A stretch of DNA of 9,167 nt from Candidatus Hydrogenedentota bacterium (GCA_029554925.1 JAKPUV010000913.1:1-9167), one strand, 5' to 3'. Positions 1 to 5,636 are shown, counted from the first letter of the stretch. The notes: generated by a model from the letters alone, not told the origin. Numbers and translations: made by a program.

Positions 1-699
1 CAGCCGCGCGTCCTCCTCGCCGGGCGTCGCGGGGCGGTCCTCCAGCAGGGGGCGGCAATCCGGGGCCGACCCGCCGATCTCGCGGTAGGCCGCCTTCTGC
101 TCCAACTGGCTGATCGGGCGCGGGCGCCGGTCCTTCGAAGACAGTTTTACCGGGTAGGCCAGCACGGCGATGTCGCGGTAGAAGTCGGAGCGGTGCTCGG
201 GGACGGGCAGCGCCAGCTCAGCCTGCGCCCCGCCCCGAACGGACAGCTCCGACCACACCACCTGCTTTGACGCTTCCTGCGGGGTGACCGCGGGGCCGCC
301 CAGGTTCCAGCCGCTTTGGATGTTCAGCCCCAGTTCCAGGCCGAGCCGGTCCGCCTCGCGCACGGCGTGCGTGTACAGTTCCAGCCAGGCGGGGCTTCCG
401 AACATCGGACCCGCCTCCACGCGCACGTTGTTCTTGTAGTTGGAATTGTCGGCGTCGAAGATCAGCGCGCCGCCGTACCCCTTTGCGCGCATTTCCTCCA
501 GATCACGCGTGATGGCCTCCCTGGTGACGTTTCCGCTCAGCCACCACCAGAAGCAGCGGGTGCGCGCCTCGGGCGGGGGCGACGCAAACCCCTGCTCCAG
601 CGTCATCCCCGCGGCGTCATCCCGGGATTCGGTGGAAAAGGCGGCCGCCGCGCACAGGACGGCGGAGGCAGCCAGAAGAACGGCAGGGGGAAATCGCAT
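1..699 (-). CDS. GH106-like glycoside hydrolase (alpha-L-rhamnosidase type), N-terminal 233 residues; runs off the left edge
   Basis: The reading frame is open from an ATG at 699 to base 1, so the C-terminal part, including most of the catalytic domain, is missing. A Shine-Dalgarno AAAGGAT sits a few bases upstream. Residues 1-22 form a signal peptide (MRF, then a hydrophobic Ala/Val/Leu stretch, with a plausible cut after the AAAA run), so the enzyme is probably exported. After it come features I know from the N-terminus of the GH106/PF17132 family: a PPPEAR-x-RCFWWWLSGNVT block near residues 40-58, EEMRAKGYGG at about 69-78, then GPMFGSPAWLELY, an AxRLGLELGL strand and the SGWNLGGPAVTP loop at about 129-140. 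Family members act on terminal alpha-L-rhamnose in plant, algal or bacterial polysaccharides and are usually about 1000 residues or longer. The family call rests on these N-terminal motifs only. The exact substrate is not determined, because 'GH106-like' proteins are diverse and few are characterised. Confidence 0.8.
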   Translation of the reverse strand, partial: MRFPPAVLLAASAVLCAAAAFSTESRDDAAGMTLEQGFASPPPEARTRCFWWWLSGNVTREAITRDLEEMRAKGYGGALIFDADNSNYKNNVRVEAGPMFGSPAWLELYTHAVREADRLGLELGLNIQSGWNLGGPAVTPQEASKQVVWSELSVRGGAQAELALPVPEHRSDFYRDIAVLAYPVKLSSKDRRPRPISQLEQKAAYREIGGSAPDCRPLLEDRPATPGEEDARL

Positions 700-719
700 G
701 GGGATCCTTTCTGTGGACA

Positions 720-842
720 GTGCCGCCGAAGGGTCCAGAGTACGCCAAGAGGTGCTTGCCGCTCAAACACGACGGCGTGCTCCACAACCCGGGCGGCGCC
801 GGGCTGCCCCGCGACTGGAAGCCGCCGGCGGTCAGACGGTAA
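720..842 (+). pseudogene. Possible C-terminal remnant of a plus-strand gene, or a 40-residue small ORF
   Basis: Inside the divergent spacer, one plus-strand frame ending in TAA at 840-842 reads like the end of a real protein. It has PPKGPEYAKRC, then LKHDGVLHNPGG, then GLPRDWKPP and a basic tail. Nearly every codon after about position 740 ends in G or C, as in the real genes here, and the other frames give Arg-rich nonsense. The only in-frame start is a GTG at 720, which has no Shine-Dalgarno. Upstream the frame runs antisense into the GH106-like gene. I infer either the leftover 3' end of a gene whose body was replaced by that neighbour, or chance. I do not recognise the family. Confidence 0.25.
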
Positions 843-930
843 AATACCTCCCAGTACCGTGCGGAGCGGTGTTTTGGCGGTTTGCGGGGAGAAAACGCGC
901 CGCAGGTGTAAACCCGGACAAGGTTTCGCG

Positions 931-943
931 CGTCTAATAGACG
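931..943. promoter_or_regulatory. Perfect 13-bp palindrome (CGTCTA-A-TAGACG) ahead of the small exported protein gene
   Basis: The two arms CGTCTA (931-936) and TAGACG (938-943) are exact inverted repeats around a central A. The palindrome contains TCTAAT (933-938), which matches five of six bases of a sigma70 -10 box. It lies 44 bp before the ATG at 987. No convincing -35 box is seen 16-18 bp upstream, which would suit an activator-dependent or alternative-sigma promoter. It could be an operator overlapping the promoter or a small hairpin in the leader. Its function is inferred from position and symmetry only. Confidence 0.3.
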
Positions 944-986
944 GGACTCGCGGAATAACGACAACCCAAACGAAAGGATAGTGACG

Positions 987-1448
987 ATGAAGAAGTTTCT
1001 GGTGAGCGCGGTTGTGGCGGTGGCGGCGGTCATGGTTTTCGGCGTGGTGGTTTCGGCCCAGACGGCGGGCGAAGAGGCCGTGGCCGTGAAGGTTACGGGC
1101 ATGAATGTCTGCCTGCTGGGCACCTTTGCCCCCGGCGCCGAGGCGGTGGCCGGCATGGAGAAACTGAACGCCCTGAAGGTCACCGAGGCGCTGGACGCCG
1201 AGGGCAAGGCCATCGAGGGCATGGCCGGCCGGGTGCTGGTCTATGTGCCCGTGAAGGCGGCCGCCGACCTGATTTCCGGCGACGCGAACGCGGGCAAGAG
1301 CGTCACGGTGAACGGCAAGCTCTTCAAGGCCGCGGGCGCGCTCGTGGTCGAGAGTTTCGCGGCCGCCGCCGCCCCCGCCGCCGCCGGCGGGGATGACGAG
1401 TGGGATTCCGTGGGCACCACGACGGTGACCAAGGGCGCCGTGATCTGA
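987..1448 (+). CDS. Small exported protein of unknown function (153 aa), possible OB-fold-like domain
   Basis: The ATG at 987 is preferred over an in-frame GTG at 981. The Shine-Dalgarno AAAGGA (973-978) is 8 bp from the ATG but only 2 bp from the GTG. The product begins MKKFLVSAVV and has a classic signal peptide ending near VVVSAQ (cut after about residue 23), so it should be periplasmic or secreted. The mature domain (about 30-125) alternates short beta-prone segments: VAVKVTGMNVCLLG, then LKVTEALD, GRVLVYVPVKAA, and a final GKSVTVNGKLFKAAGALVVESF. The last segment resembles strands of small periplasmic OB-fold proteins. There is one cysteine (in MNVCLLG), so no disulfide and no obvious metal site. 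The tail is an Ala/Pro/Gly linker followed by an acidic GGDDEWD and a Thr-rich end, suggesting a flexible or surface-exposed C-terminus. It is monocistronic, with a strong terminator 20 bp downstream. I do not recognise the family. Coding status is secure; function is not. Confidence 0.85.
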   Translation: MKKFLVSAVVAVAAVMVFGVVVSAQTAGEEAVAVKVTGMNVCLLGTFAPGAEAVAGMEKLNALKVTEALDAEGKAIEGMAGRVLVYVPVKAAADLISGDANAGKSVTVNGKLFKAAGALVVESFAAAAAPAAAGGDDEWDSVGTTTVTKGAVI

Positions 1449-1467
1449 TTTATCGGAAGTGTTCGCG

Positions 1468-1504
1468 GGGCGGTTCGCACAGTGTGTGCGGACCGCCCTC
1501 TTTG
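1468..1504 (+). terminator. Strong intrinsic terminator after the small exported protein gene
   Basis: A 14-bp stem, with GGGCGGTTCGCACA at 1468-1481 and its partner at 1485-1498, contains a single T:G wobble. It is closed by a GTG triloop and followed by TCTTTGT. It lies 20 bp after the stop codon and isolates the exported-protein gene from the purine block. The U-tract is short, but the stem is long and very GC-rich. Confidence 0.8.
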
Positions 1505-1527
1505 TCCCCGAAGGACGCGGTAATCAG

Positions 1528-1557
1528 TGGACATTCGGGGCGCAGGTTGCGTATTAT
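1528..1557 (+). promoter_or_regulatory. Sigma70-type promoter for the IMP cyclohydrolase-purD block
   Basis: A TGGACA -35 hexamer (1528-1533, five of six consensus bases) and a TATTAT -10 hexamer (1552-1557, five of six) are separated by 18 bp. The predicted start is near 1564, giving a leader of about 54 nt. That leader could fold a 6-bp hairpin (GTCCGC at 1567-1572 with GCGGAC at 1577-1582), and it ends in GGGAGGT before the ATG. No PurR-box-like sequence or purine riboswitch was recognised in it. Confidence 0.55.
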
Positions 1558-1617
1558 CAGCAGTGAGTCCGCGCGGGCGGACATGGTGGCCAGTGGCTAA
1601 CACCGGGAGGTCCCCCA

Positions 1618-2223
1618 ATGACCAAGGTGTCGCGCGCTATCCTGAGTTGTCATGACAAGACCGGTCTGGTCGGCTTCGCCCAGCTGCTGAACGAGCTCGG
1701 CGTGGAGATCATCAGCACGTCGGGCACCCTTTCCGTGCTGCGGGAGGCGGGCATCCATGCGACGAGCATCGCGGAGTTCACCGGGGTTCCGGAGCTGATG
1801 AACGGCCGGGTCAAGTCCCTGCACCCCAAGGTGCACGCCGGACTGCTGGGGGTCCGGGACAACAAACTGCATGTCGAGCAGCTTCAGGCCTATGACATGA
1901 AGTGGATCGACATGGTGGTGGTCAACCTGCAGCCGGTCTCGGAACTGGCCGCCCGTCCGGGGGTCACACCGGACGAGGTGTTTGAGCAGATTGACATCGG
2001 CGGTGTCGCCATGCTGCGGTCCGCCGCGAAGAACTTCCGGTATGTCGCCCCCATCGTGAACCCGGAGCGCTATCCGGCGGTGATGCACGAGATGCGGGCG
2101 CTTGAGGGCGGCCTGTCCTACGCGGCCCGGTTCCGGCTGGCCCAGGAGGCGTTCAGCTGGACCGCCGACTATGACCGGGCAATCGCCCGGTATCTGGAGT
2201 CCACGGCGCCCCCTTCGGAGTAG
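1618..2223 (+). CDS. purH: Standalone IMP cyclohydrolase (PurH N-terminal MGS-like domain only, 201 aa)
   Basis: IMP cyclohydrolase closes the ring of FAICAR to IMP, the last step of purine synthesis. In most bacteria it is the first roughly 200 residues of bifunctional PurH. Here the domain is complete and then stops: a CHDKTGL nucleotide loop (11-17), STSGT (33-37), PELMNGRVKSLHPKVHAG (58-75), VVVNLQPV (100-107), EQIDIGG (123-129), RSAAKN (134-139) and a closing YDRAIARYL helix (185-193). The roughly 390-residue AICAR transformylase domain is absent, and only 77 bp separate the stop from purD, so it is not a local frameshift. Residues matching human ATIC Lys66, Asp125 and Lys137 are kept (Lys66, Asp126, Lys138). 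The position of ATIC Tyr104, in the usual NLYPF, is Gln105 (codon CAG). The ATG follows GGGAGGT by 7 bp. Cyclohydrolase activity is likely but not certain given this change. A separate AICAR formyltransferase is needed elsewhere. Confidence 0.9.
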   Translation: MTKVSRAILSCHDKTGLVGFAQLLNELGVEIISTSGTLSVLREAGIHATSIAEFTGVPELMNGRVKSLHPKVHAGLLGVRDNKLHVEQLQAYDMKWIDMVVVNLQPVSELAARPGVTPDEVFEQIDIGGVAMLRSAAKNFRYVAPIVNPERYPAVMHEMRALEGGLSYAARFRLAQEAFSWTADYDRAIARYLESTAPPSE

Positions 2224-2228
2224 CCCAG

Positions 2229-2245
2229 GGAACACGTGTTGTTCC
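2229..2245. promoter_or_regulatory. Inverted repeat between the cyclohydrolase gene and purD, with an embedded 10-bp palindrome
   Basis: GGAACA (2229-2234) and TGTTCC (2240-2245) are exact inverted arms with a 5-nt loop. The overlapping AACACGTGTT (2231-2240) is a perfect 10-bp palindrome. It begins 6 bp after the upstream stop codon and is followed by GTTCTTG. It could be a weak attenuating hairpin, an RNA-stability element or a protein-binding site within the operon. The short stem and the absence of a U-tract argue against an efficient terminator. Confidence 0.3.
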
Positions 2246-2300
2246 GTTCTTGCGCGGCCGGTCCAGGGCGCGAAAACTGTCTCTAATCAAGGAATCCCCC

Positions 2301-3590
2301 ATGAAAGTGCTGGTCATTGGCAGCGGCGGACGGGAACACGCGCTGGCGTGGAAGATCGCGCGGAGCGCGTCGGTGGAGCAGGTAATCGGCGCCCCCGGGA
2401 ACCCCGGCATCGCCTCCCTGGACAAGGGGCTCTGCGTGCCCGTGGACGGAATGGACTTCGCCGCCGTCAAGGCGCTGATCGAGGACAAGGACATCGGGCT
2501 GACGGTGGTCGGGCCGGAGGCCCCCCTGGCGGAGGGGCTGGTGGACTACCTTTCCGAGGGGGGCGACCTGGTGTTTGGCCCCTGCCGGCAGGCGGCGCAG
2601 CTGGAGGGGAGCAAGGCCTTCGCGAAGGCGTTCATGCGGCGCCACAACATTCCCACGGCGGACTATGCGGTGTTCGACTCGGCGGAGGAGGCGGAGCGGC
2701 ATGTCCGCGAGAACGGCGCCCCGATTGTCGTGAAGGCGGACGGGCTGGCGGCGGGCAAGGGGGTCACCGTGGCGATGACGGAGGAGGAGGCGGTGGCCGC
2801 GATCCGCGAGGCCATGATCGGCGGCGTCTTCGGCGACGCGGGCCGGCGGGTGGTGCTGGAGGAGTATATGACGGGCGAGGAGGCCTCGATCCTCGCCTTC
2901 TGCGACGGGGAAACCGTGGTGCCGATGGCCTCAAGCCAGGACCACAAGCCCGCGTTGGACGGCGACAAGGGGCCGAACACGGGCGGCATGGGCGCCTACT
3001 CCCCCGCCCCCGTGGTGGACGATGAAACCGCGCGCCGGGTGTATGACGAGATTCTGCTTCCCTGTGTCCGCGGCATGGCGGCGGAGGGCGCGCCCTACAA
3101 GGGCGTTCTGTACGCGGGGATCATGGTCACCGAGCGCGGGCCCCGCGTGGTCGAGTTCAACGTGCGCTTCGGGGACCCGGAGACGCAGGTGGTCCTGCCG
3201 CGCATGACCTCGGACATCGTTCCTGTGCTGGTCGCCTGCGCGCGGGGCGGTCTGGCTGACGTGCCGGTGGTGTACGCAGACACGCCCTGCGTGACCGTGG
3301 TGATGGCGAGCGGCGGGTATCCCGGGGCCTATGAAAAAGGGAAGGAGATCACGGGCATCGCGGAAGCGGAGCGGGAGCCCGGCGTACAAGTGTTCCACGC
3401 GGGAACGCGGATGGACGGCGGCAAATTGGTGACGGCGGGCGGCCGGGTGCTGAATGTCACCGCGACGGGCGCCACCCTGCCCGAGGCAATTACCCGGGCG
3501 TACACGGCCGTGGATTGCATCCGTTTCGACGGGGCGCACGTCCGCCGTGACATTGGCCGCAAGGCCCTGCGCCGTCTGGGACTCGCCTGA
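2301..3590 (+). CDS. purD: Phosphoribosylamine-glycine ligase (GAR synthetase)
   Basis: PurD joins glycine to 5-phosphoribosylamine with ATP, the second step of purine synthesis, in the cytosol. The 429-residue length is standard for the family. The N-domain opens MKVLVIGSGGREHALAW (1-17) and has GNPG (33-36) and GPEAPLAEGL (71-80). The ATP-grasp domain shows PIVVKADGLAAGKGV (141-155), VVLEEYMTGEEASI (184-197), SSQDHKPALDGDKGPNTGGMGAYSP (211-235) and the metal/ATP site VVEFNVRFGDPETQ (283-296). The C-domain has VVMASGGYPG (333-342) and FHAGT (365-369). An in-frame TTG lies 51 bp upstream, but the ATG is chosen because AAGGAA lies just before it and the protein should begin MKVLVIG. It follows the cyclohydrolase gene at 77 bp, echoing the common purH-purD order. 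No defects were seen. Confidence 0.98.
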   Translation: MKVLVIGSGGREHALAWKIARSASVEQVIGAPGNPGIASLDKGLCVPVDGMDFAAVKALIEDKDIGLTVVGPEAPLAEGLVDYLSEGGDLVFGPCRQAAQLEGSKAFAKAFMRRHNIPTADYAVFDSAEEAERHVRENGAPIVVKADGLAAGKGVTVAMTEEEAVAAIREAMIGGVFGDAGRRVVLEEYMTGEEASILAFCDGETVVPMASSQDHKPALDGDKGPNTGGMGAYSPAPVVDDETARRVYDEILLPCVRGMAAEGAPYKGVLYAGIMVTERGPRVVEFNVRFGDPETQVVLPRMTSDIVPVLVACARGGLADVPVVYADTPCVTVVMASGGYPGAYEKGKEITGIAEAEREPGVQVFHAGTRMDGGKLVTAGGRVLNVTATGATLPEAITRAYTAVDCIRFDGAHVRRDIGRKALRRLGLA

Positions 3591-3604
3591 GGGCGGTCAG
3601 CCCT
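3590..3604. terminator. Weak hairpin shared by the convergent ends of purD and the response regulator gene
   Basis: AGGGC (3590-3594) and GCCCT (3600-3604) form a 5-bp stem, extendable by one G:U pair, around a 5-nt loop. It overlaps the last base of the purD stop and all of the opposing stop codon. The two genes end only 6 bp apart, so any termination here must act in both directions. The stem is short and no T-run follows it, so this is a tentative call. Confidence 0.25.
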
Positions 3605-4484
3605 TGTCGGTGAGGCTTTTCGCCTTGAACAGGTCGCTCATGGCGGCCCGCAGTAGGGTTTCGGCGTCCCAGGCCTCGCCGTCGCAGGCGGCCAGCCCCA
3701 CGGAAACCCGGGGATGCACGCTGCAGTCCAGGTCGCCGAGCAGGGCGCCCTGCACCTCCTCCACGATCTTCGCGGCGTACCTGCGCGCGTCGCGGTCGCC
3801 CGTGTGCGGCAGGATCATGGCAAACACATACCCCTCGTAGCGCGCGATGATGTCGCAGGTGCGCGAACTGCCCATGAGGGTCATGGCCACCTCGACCATC
3901 ATGTCCTCCAGGGAGAGCGCCCGCTCCGCCTCCTCCGCGTCCGGGGGCTCCTCGAACTCGACCAGTATGCAGGACACCGGGTATCCATACCGCCGCGCCT
4001 TGTCCGTCTCCTCATGCAGCCGCTCGTACAGGAAGCGCCGGTTCTTCAGCCCCGTCAGCCCGTCGGTGTACACGGGATCCTCAAGCGGCGTGGGAAGCGG
4101 CCCCGTGGCGGACCGGGTCCGCAGGGCGGAATCCACCAGCACCATCACAAAGGGCAGGTTGTAGGGCTTGACGATGTAATTCACCGCGCCCAGGGAGTAG
4201 CCGTGGTCCACATCGGTGGAGGAACCCCGGGCGGTGACAAAGACCACGGGGATGTCGGCGGTCTCAGGGCGCGCCTTCAGGCGGCGGCAGACCTCGTAGC
4301 CGTCCAGGTCGGGCAGTCCCACATCAAGCAGAATAAGCTCAATGTCCCCCTGCGCGCACCGCTGAAGGGCCTCGGCCCCCGTGTGCACCGCCACGGCCTC
4401 GTACCCGTTCAGGCGCAACCCCTCGCACAACACCAGCGCCTCGTCCACGCAGTCATCCACAACACAAACTTTAAATGCCTCCAC
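3597..4484 (-). CDS. Response regulator with REC domain and catalytically degenerate GGDEF domain; probable c-di-GMP-binding effector
   Basis: The protein has 295 residues and a GTG start, with AAAGGG 6 bp upstream. The REC domain (about 5-120) is complete: acidic pair Asp10/Asp11, phospho-acceptor Asp54 in LILLDVGLPDLDG, Thr84 and Lys106 of VKPYN. A short linker leads to a GGDEF-family domain (about 137-292) opening DGLTGLKNRRFLYERL. The signature is ruined. GGDEF reads EGYVF (217-221), the metal-binding LDxDxFK segment reads LVEFEEP (174-180), and the usual ND..GH..GD substrate loop is absent. It should not make c-di-GMP. The inhibitory-site motif RxxD is intact (Arg208-Asp211), correctly five residues before the signature, so the domain may bind c-di-GMP as a receptor. 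No HTH or other output domain is present, so output is probably by protein contact. No cognate histidine kinase is visible. It lies 126 bp downstream of the membrane-TPR gene on the same strand and has its own promoter. Confidence 0.93.
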   Translation of the reverse strand: MEAFKVCVVDDCVDEALVLCEGLRLNGYEAVAVHTGAEALQRCAQGDIELILLDVGLPDLDGYEVCRRLKARPETADIPVVFVTARGSSTDVDHGYSLGAVNYIVKPYNLPFVMVLVDSALRTRSATGPLPTPLEDPVYTDGLTGLKNRRFLYERLHEETDKARRYGYPVSCILVEFEEPPDAEEAERALSLEDMMVEVAMTLMGSSRTCDIIARYEGYVFAMILPHTGDRDARRYAAKIVEEVQGALLGDLDCSVHPRVSVGLAACDGEAWDAETLLRAAMSDLFKAKSLTDKG

Positions 4485-4550
4485 CGGAAGCCCTTTCAGT
4501 GCAGTACACCATCAAATGCCGCGCATCCTCCCCCGGCCTCTCTTGAGGGA

Positions 4551-4579
4551 ATTTTACCAGTATTTTGCGATTTTGGCAA
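4551..4579 (-). promoter_or_regulatory. Extended -10 sigma70-type promoter driving the response regulator gene
   Basis: Read on the minus strand, TTGCCA (4579-4574, five of six -35 bases) is followed by a 17-bp spacer and TAAAAT (4556-4551, five of six -10 bases). TGG immediately precedes the -10 hexamer, giving an extended -10. Local A/T content is well above the surroundings. The predicted start near 4544 leaves a leader of about 60 nt. This is the best promoter match in the window, and it suggests the response regulator can be expressed independently of the membrane protein gene upstream. Confidence 0.65.
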
Positions 4580-4610
4580 ATCCTGGGGACGGAATTTCAA
4601 AAAAAGAGGA

Positions 4611-5438
4611 TTATTCCCGCCCGTTTTCCCCCAAAGGATGGTCTTCGAGCCGCTCCAGACCGCTGTCCCCGGCGGACACGGCCCCCTGCTGGGACTCCCC
4701 TTTCTCCGACGGCTGCTCGACGGGGAAGCCGTTCTTCCGCCCCCTCGTTGCAAGCCATTTCGTCACACTGTCCGCCTCGTGGGACCCGGTGAAGCGCTGG
4801 ATAAACGCCCCGGCGAGGGCGGCGCATCTGGTTTCGCCGTCCTCTTCCGTCCGCAGGACGTCCGTGCAGCGCCGGAAGACCAGGAGCGCGTCTTCGGGTG
4901 AATGGACCAGCATCATGGCCCTCTCGAAGCATGCGGCCGCGTCATGGCGCCTTTCCAGCCGGGCGAAATTGTCCCCCGCACGGATCCAAAGTCCCGGGTC
5001 TCTGGGATAGATGCGCGCCAGGGCCAGATACTCCCGGGCCGCGCCCTCGCTGTCCCCGGTCCGCTCCAGGGCCTCGGCGGAACCCGTGCGGGGATGCTCC
5101 ACCCCGTCGTCCCCGGGGTTCCACACCACGTCCACGAGCAGCTTTGAGAGCAGGGAGACGCCGATGTGCCCGTACAGGGCGAAAGCCGCGACGAAAAAGC
5201 CGATGGCCGTGAAGATGTACAGGACGGGTGCGCGCTGGAGGGTTCCGCGCAGGACGATCAGCTCGACGCCGCAGGTGAGGGCCGCCCAGCAGACGACCAC
5301 GGCCTGGGCGCGGGGAGTCAACTCCTCCAGAAGGGCAAACCGGCGGTGCAGGAGCCACACGCCGACGGCGAGAAACAGGGCGATGTTGACCAGGGCAAAA
5401 CCGTCCCGGACGGGGTTTTCGAGCAGGGAAATCTCCAC
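4611..5438 (-). CDS. Membrane protein with three predicted helices and a TPR-like cytosolic tail, unknown function (275 aa)
   Basis: The start is a GTG at 5438 with AAAGG about 8 bp upstream. Three hydrophobic segments (about 15-30, 45-63 and 72-96) are joined by short basic loops (HRR at 31-33, TPR at 41-43, RGTLQR at 64-69). The soluble part (about 105-275) contains helical repeats of tetratricopeptide type: AEALERTGDSEGAAREYLAL at 121-140, then LWIRAGDNFARLERRHDAAACFERAM at about 150-175. The latter has the Gly/Ala/Tyr-like spacing of a TPR, with a probable third helix pair at 180-215. The last 40 residues are polar and Gly/Ser/Glu-rich, so probably disordered. TPR tails usually bind partner proteins. 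Being upstream of a degenerate-GGDEF response regulator on the same strand suggests, but does not show, a shared signalling or assembly role. I do not recognise the family. Coding is supported by hydrophobic topology and codon bias. Confidence 0.8.
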   Translation of the reverse strand: MEISLLENPVRDGFALVNIALFLAVGVWLLHRRFALLEELTPRAQAVVVCWAALTCGVELIVLRGTLQRAPVLYIFTAIGFFVAAFALYGHIGVSLLSKLLVDVVWNPGDDGVEHPRTGSAEALERTGDSEGAAREYLALARIYPRDPGLWIRAGDNFARLERRHDAAACFERAMMLVHSPEDALLVFRRCTDVLRTEEDGETRCAALAGAFIQRFTGSHEADSVTKWLATRGRKNGFPVEQPSEKGESQQGAVSAGDSGLERLEDHPLGENGRE

Positions 5439-5474
5439 ACACGGCGCCTTTCACGGCGTTGCTTCACGCGCCAC

Positions 5475-5504
5475 AAGATAGCGCGGAGGCGGGGGTGAAG
5501 TCCA
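5475..5504 (-). promoter_or_regulatory. Weak candidate promoter for the membrane-TPR gene
   Basis: On the minus strand, TGGACT (5504-5499) and TATCTT (5480-5475) are 18 bp apart, each matching four of six consensus bases. They would start transcription about 30 nt before the GTG at 5438. This is the best pair found upstream of the gene, but its quality is low in such GC-rich DNA. Confidence 0.3.
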
Positions 5505-5523
5505 GCGGCGCCCTCCCCCCGAA

Positions 5524-5553
5524 TTGAAATATTCCGGTCCGCGCATGTAAGAT
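5524..5553 (+). promoter_or_regulatory. Candidate promoter for the GH4-purC-purF transcription unit
   Basis: TTGAAA (5524-5529, five of six -35 bases) and TAAGAT (5548-5553, four of six -10 bases) are 18 bp apart, in an A/T-richer patch of the divergent spacer. The predicted start is near 5560, giving a leader of about 100 nt before the GH4 gene. The position, facing away from the minus-strand candidate in the same spacer, fits a back-to-back arrangement. Confidence 0.5.
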
Positions 5554-5563
5554 CAAGGCCCAT

Positions 5564-5636
5564 GGGAACCGTCACCGGCCGCGCCCGGCGCACCGGTTCC
5601 GGCGGGGTTCCCAAGTTTCGGCGTCCGCCCGGACGC
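5564..5636 (+). promoter_or_regulatory. Structured leader with competing inverted repeats upstream of the GH4 gene
   Basis: GGGAACC (5564-5570) can pair exactly with GGTTCCC (5606-5612). The overlapping GGAACCG (5565-5571) can pair exactly with CGGTTCC (5594-5600). The two pairings exclude each other because they use the same left arm. A separate hairpin follows (GCGTCC at 5621-5626 with GGACGC at 5631-5636, loop GCCC), and a third GGTTCC copy is at 5637-5642. The ribosome binding site GAAGGG is at 5649-5654. I cannot match this to a known riboswitch or T-box. In sequence this GC-rich, chance stems are expected, so a regulatory role is only a possibility. Confidence 0.3.

Noticed and set aside
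836..860. Inverted repeat ACGGTA / TACCGT, read first as a terminator
   Set aside because: Only 6 bp of stem with a 13-nt loop and no T-run. It is probably chance, though it adjoins the possible gene-end fossil.
316..981. Long plus-strand open frames antisense to the GH106-like gene and across the spacer
   Set aside because: Their translations are Arg/Pro-rich with no recognisable motif. The minus-strand frame through 1-699 carries a signal peptide and family motifs, so these are shadows of its GC bias.
2250..2300. Upstream TTG start that would extend PurD by 17 residues
   Set aside because: The extension is basic and unlike any PurD. The ATG at 2301 has AAGGAA just upstream and gives the canonical MKVLVIG start.
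4485..4530. Short upstream reading frame overlapping the response regulator start (about 13 codons)
   Set aside because: It has no ribosome binding site of its own and no notable sequence. Overlapping mini-frames of this length are expected by chance.
4611..4640. T-run on the minus strand just after the membrane-TPR gene, considered as an intrinsic terminator
   Set aside because: There is a run of seven T, but no GC-rich hairpin can be found immediately before it.
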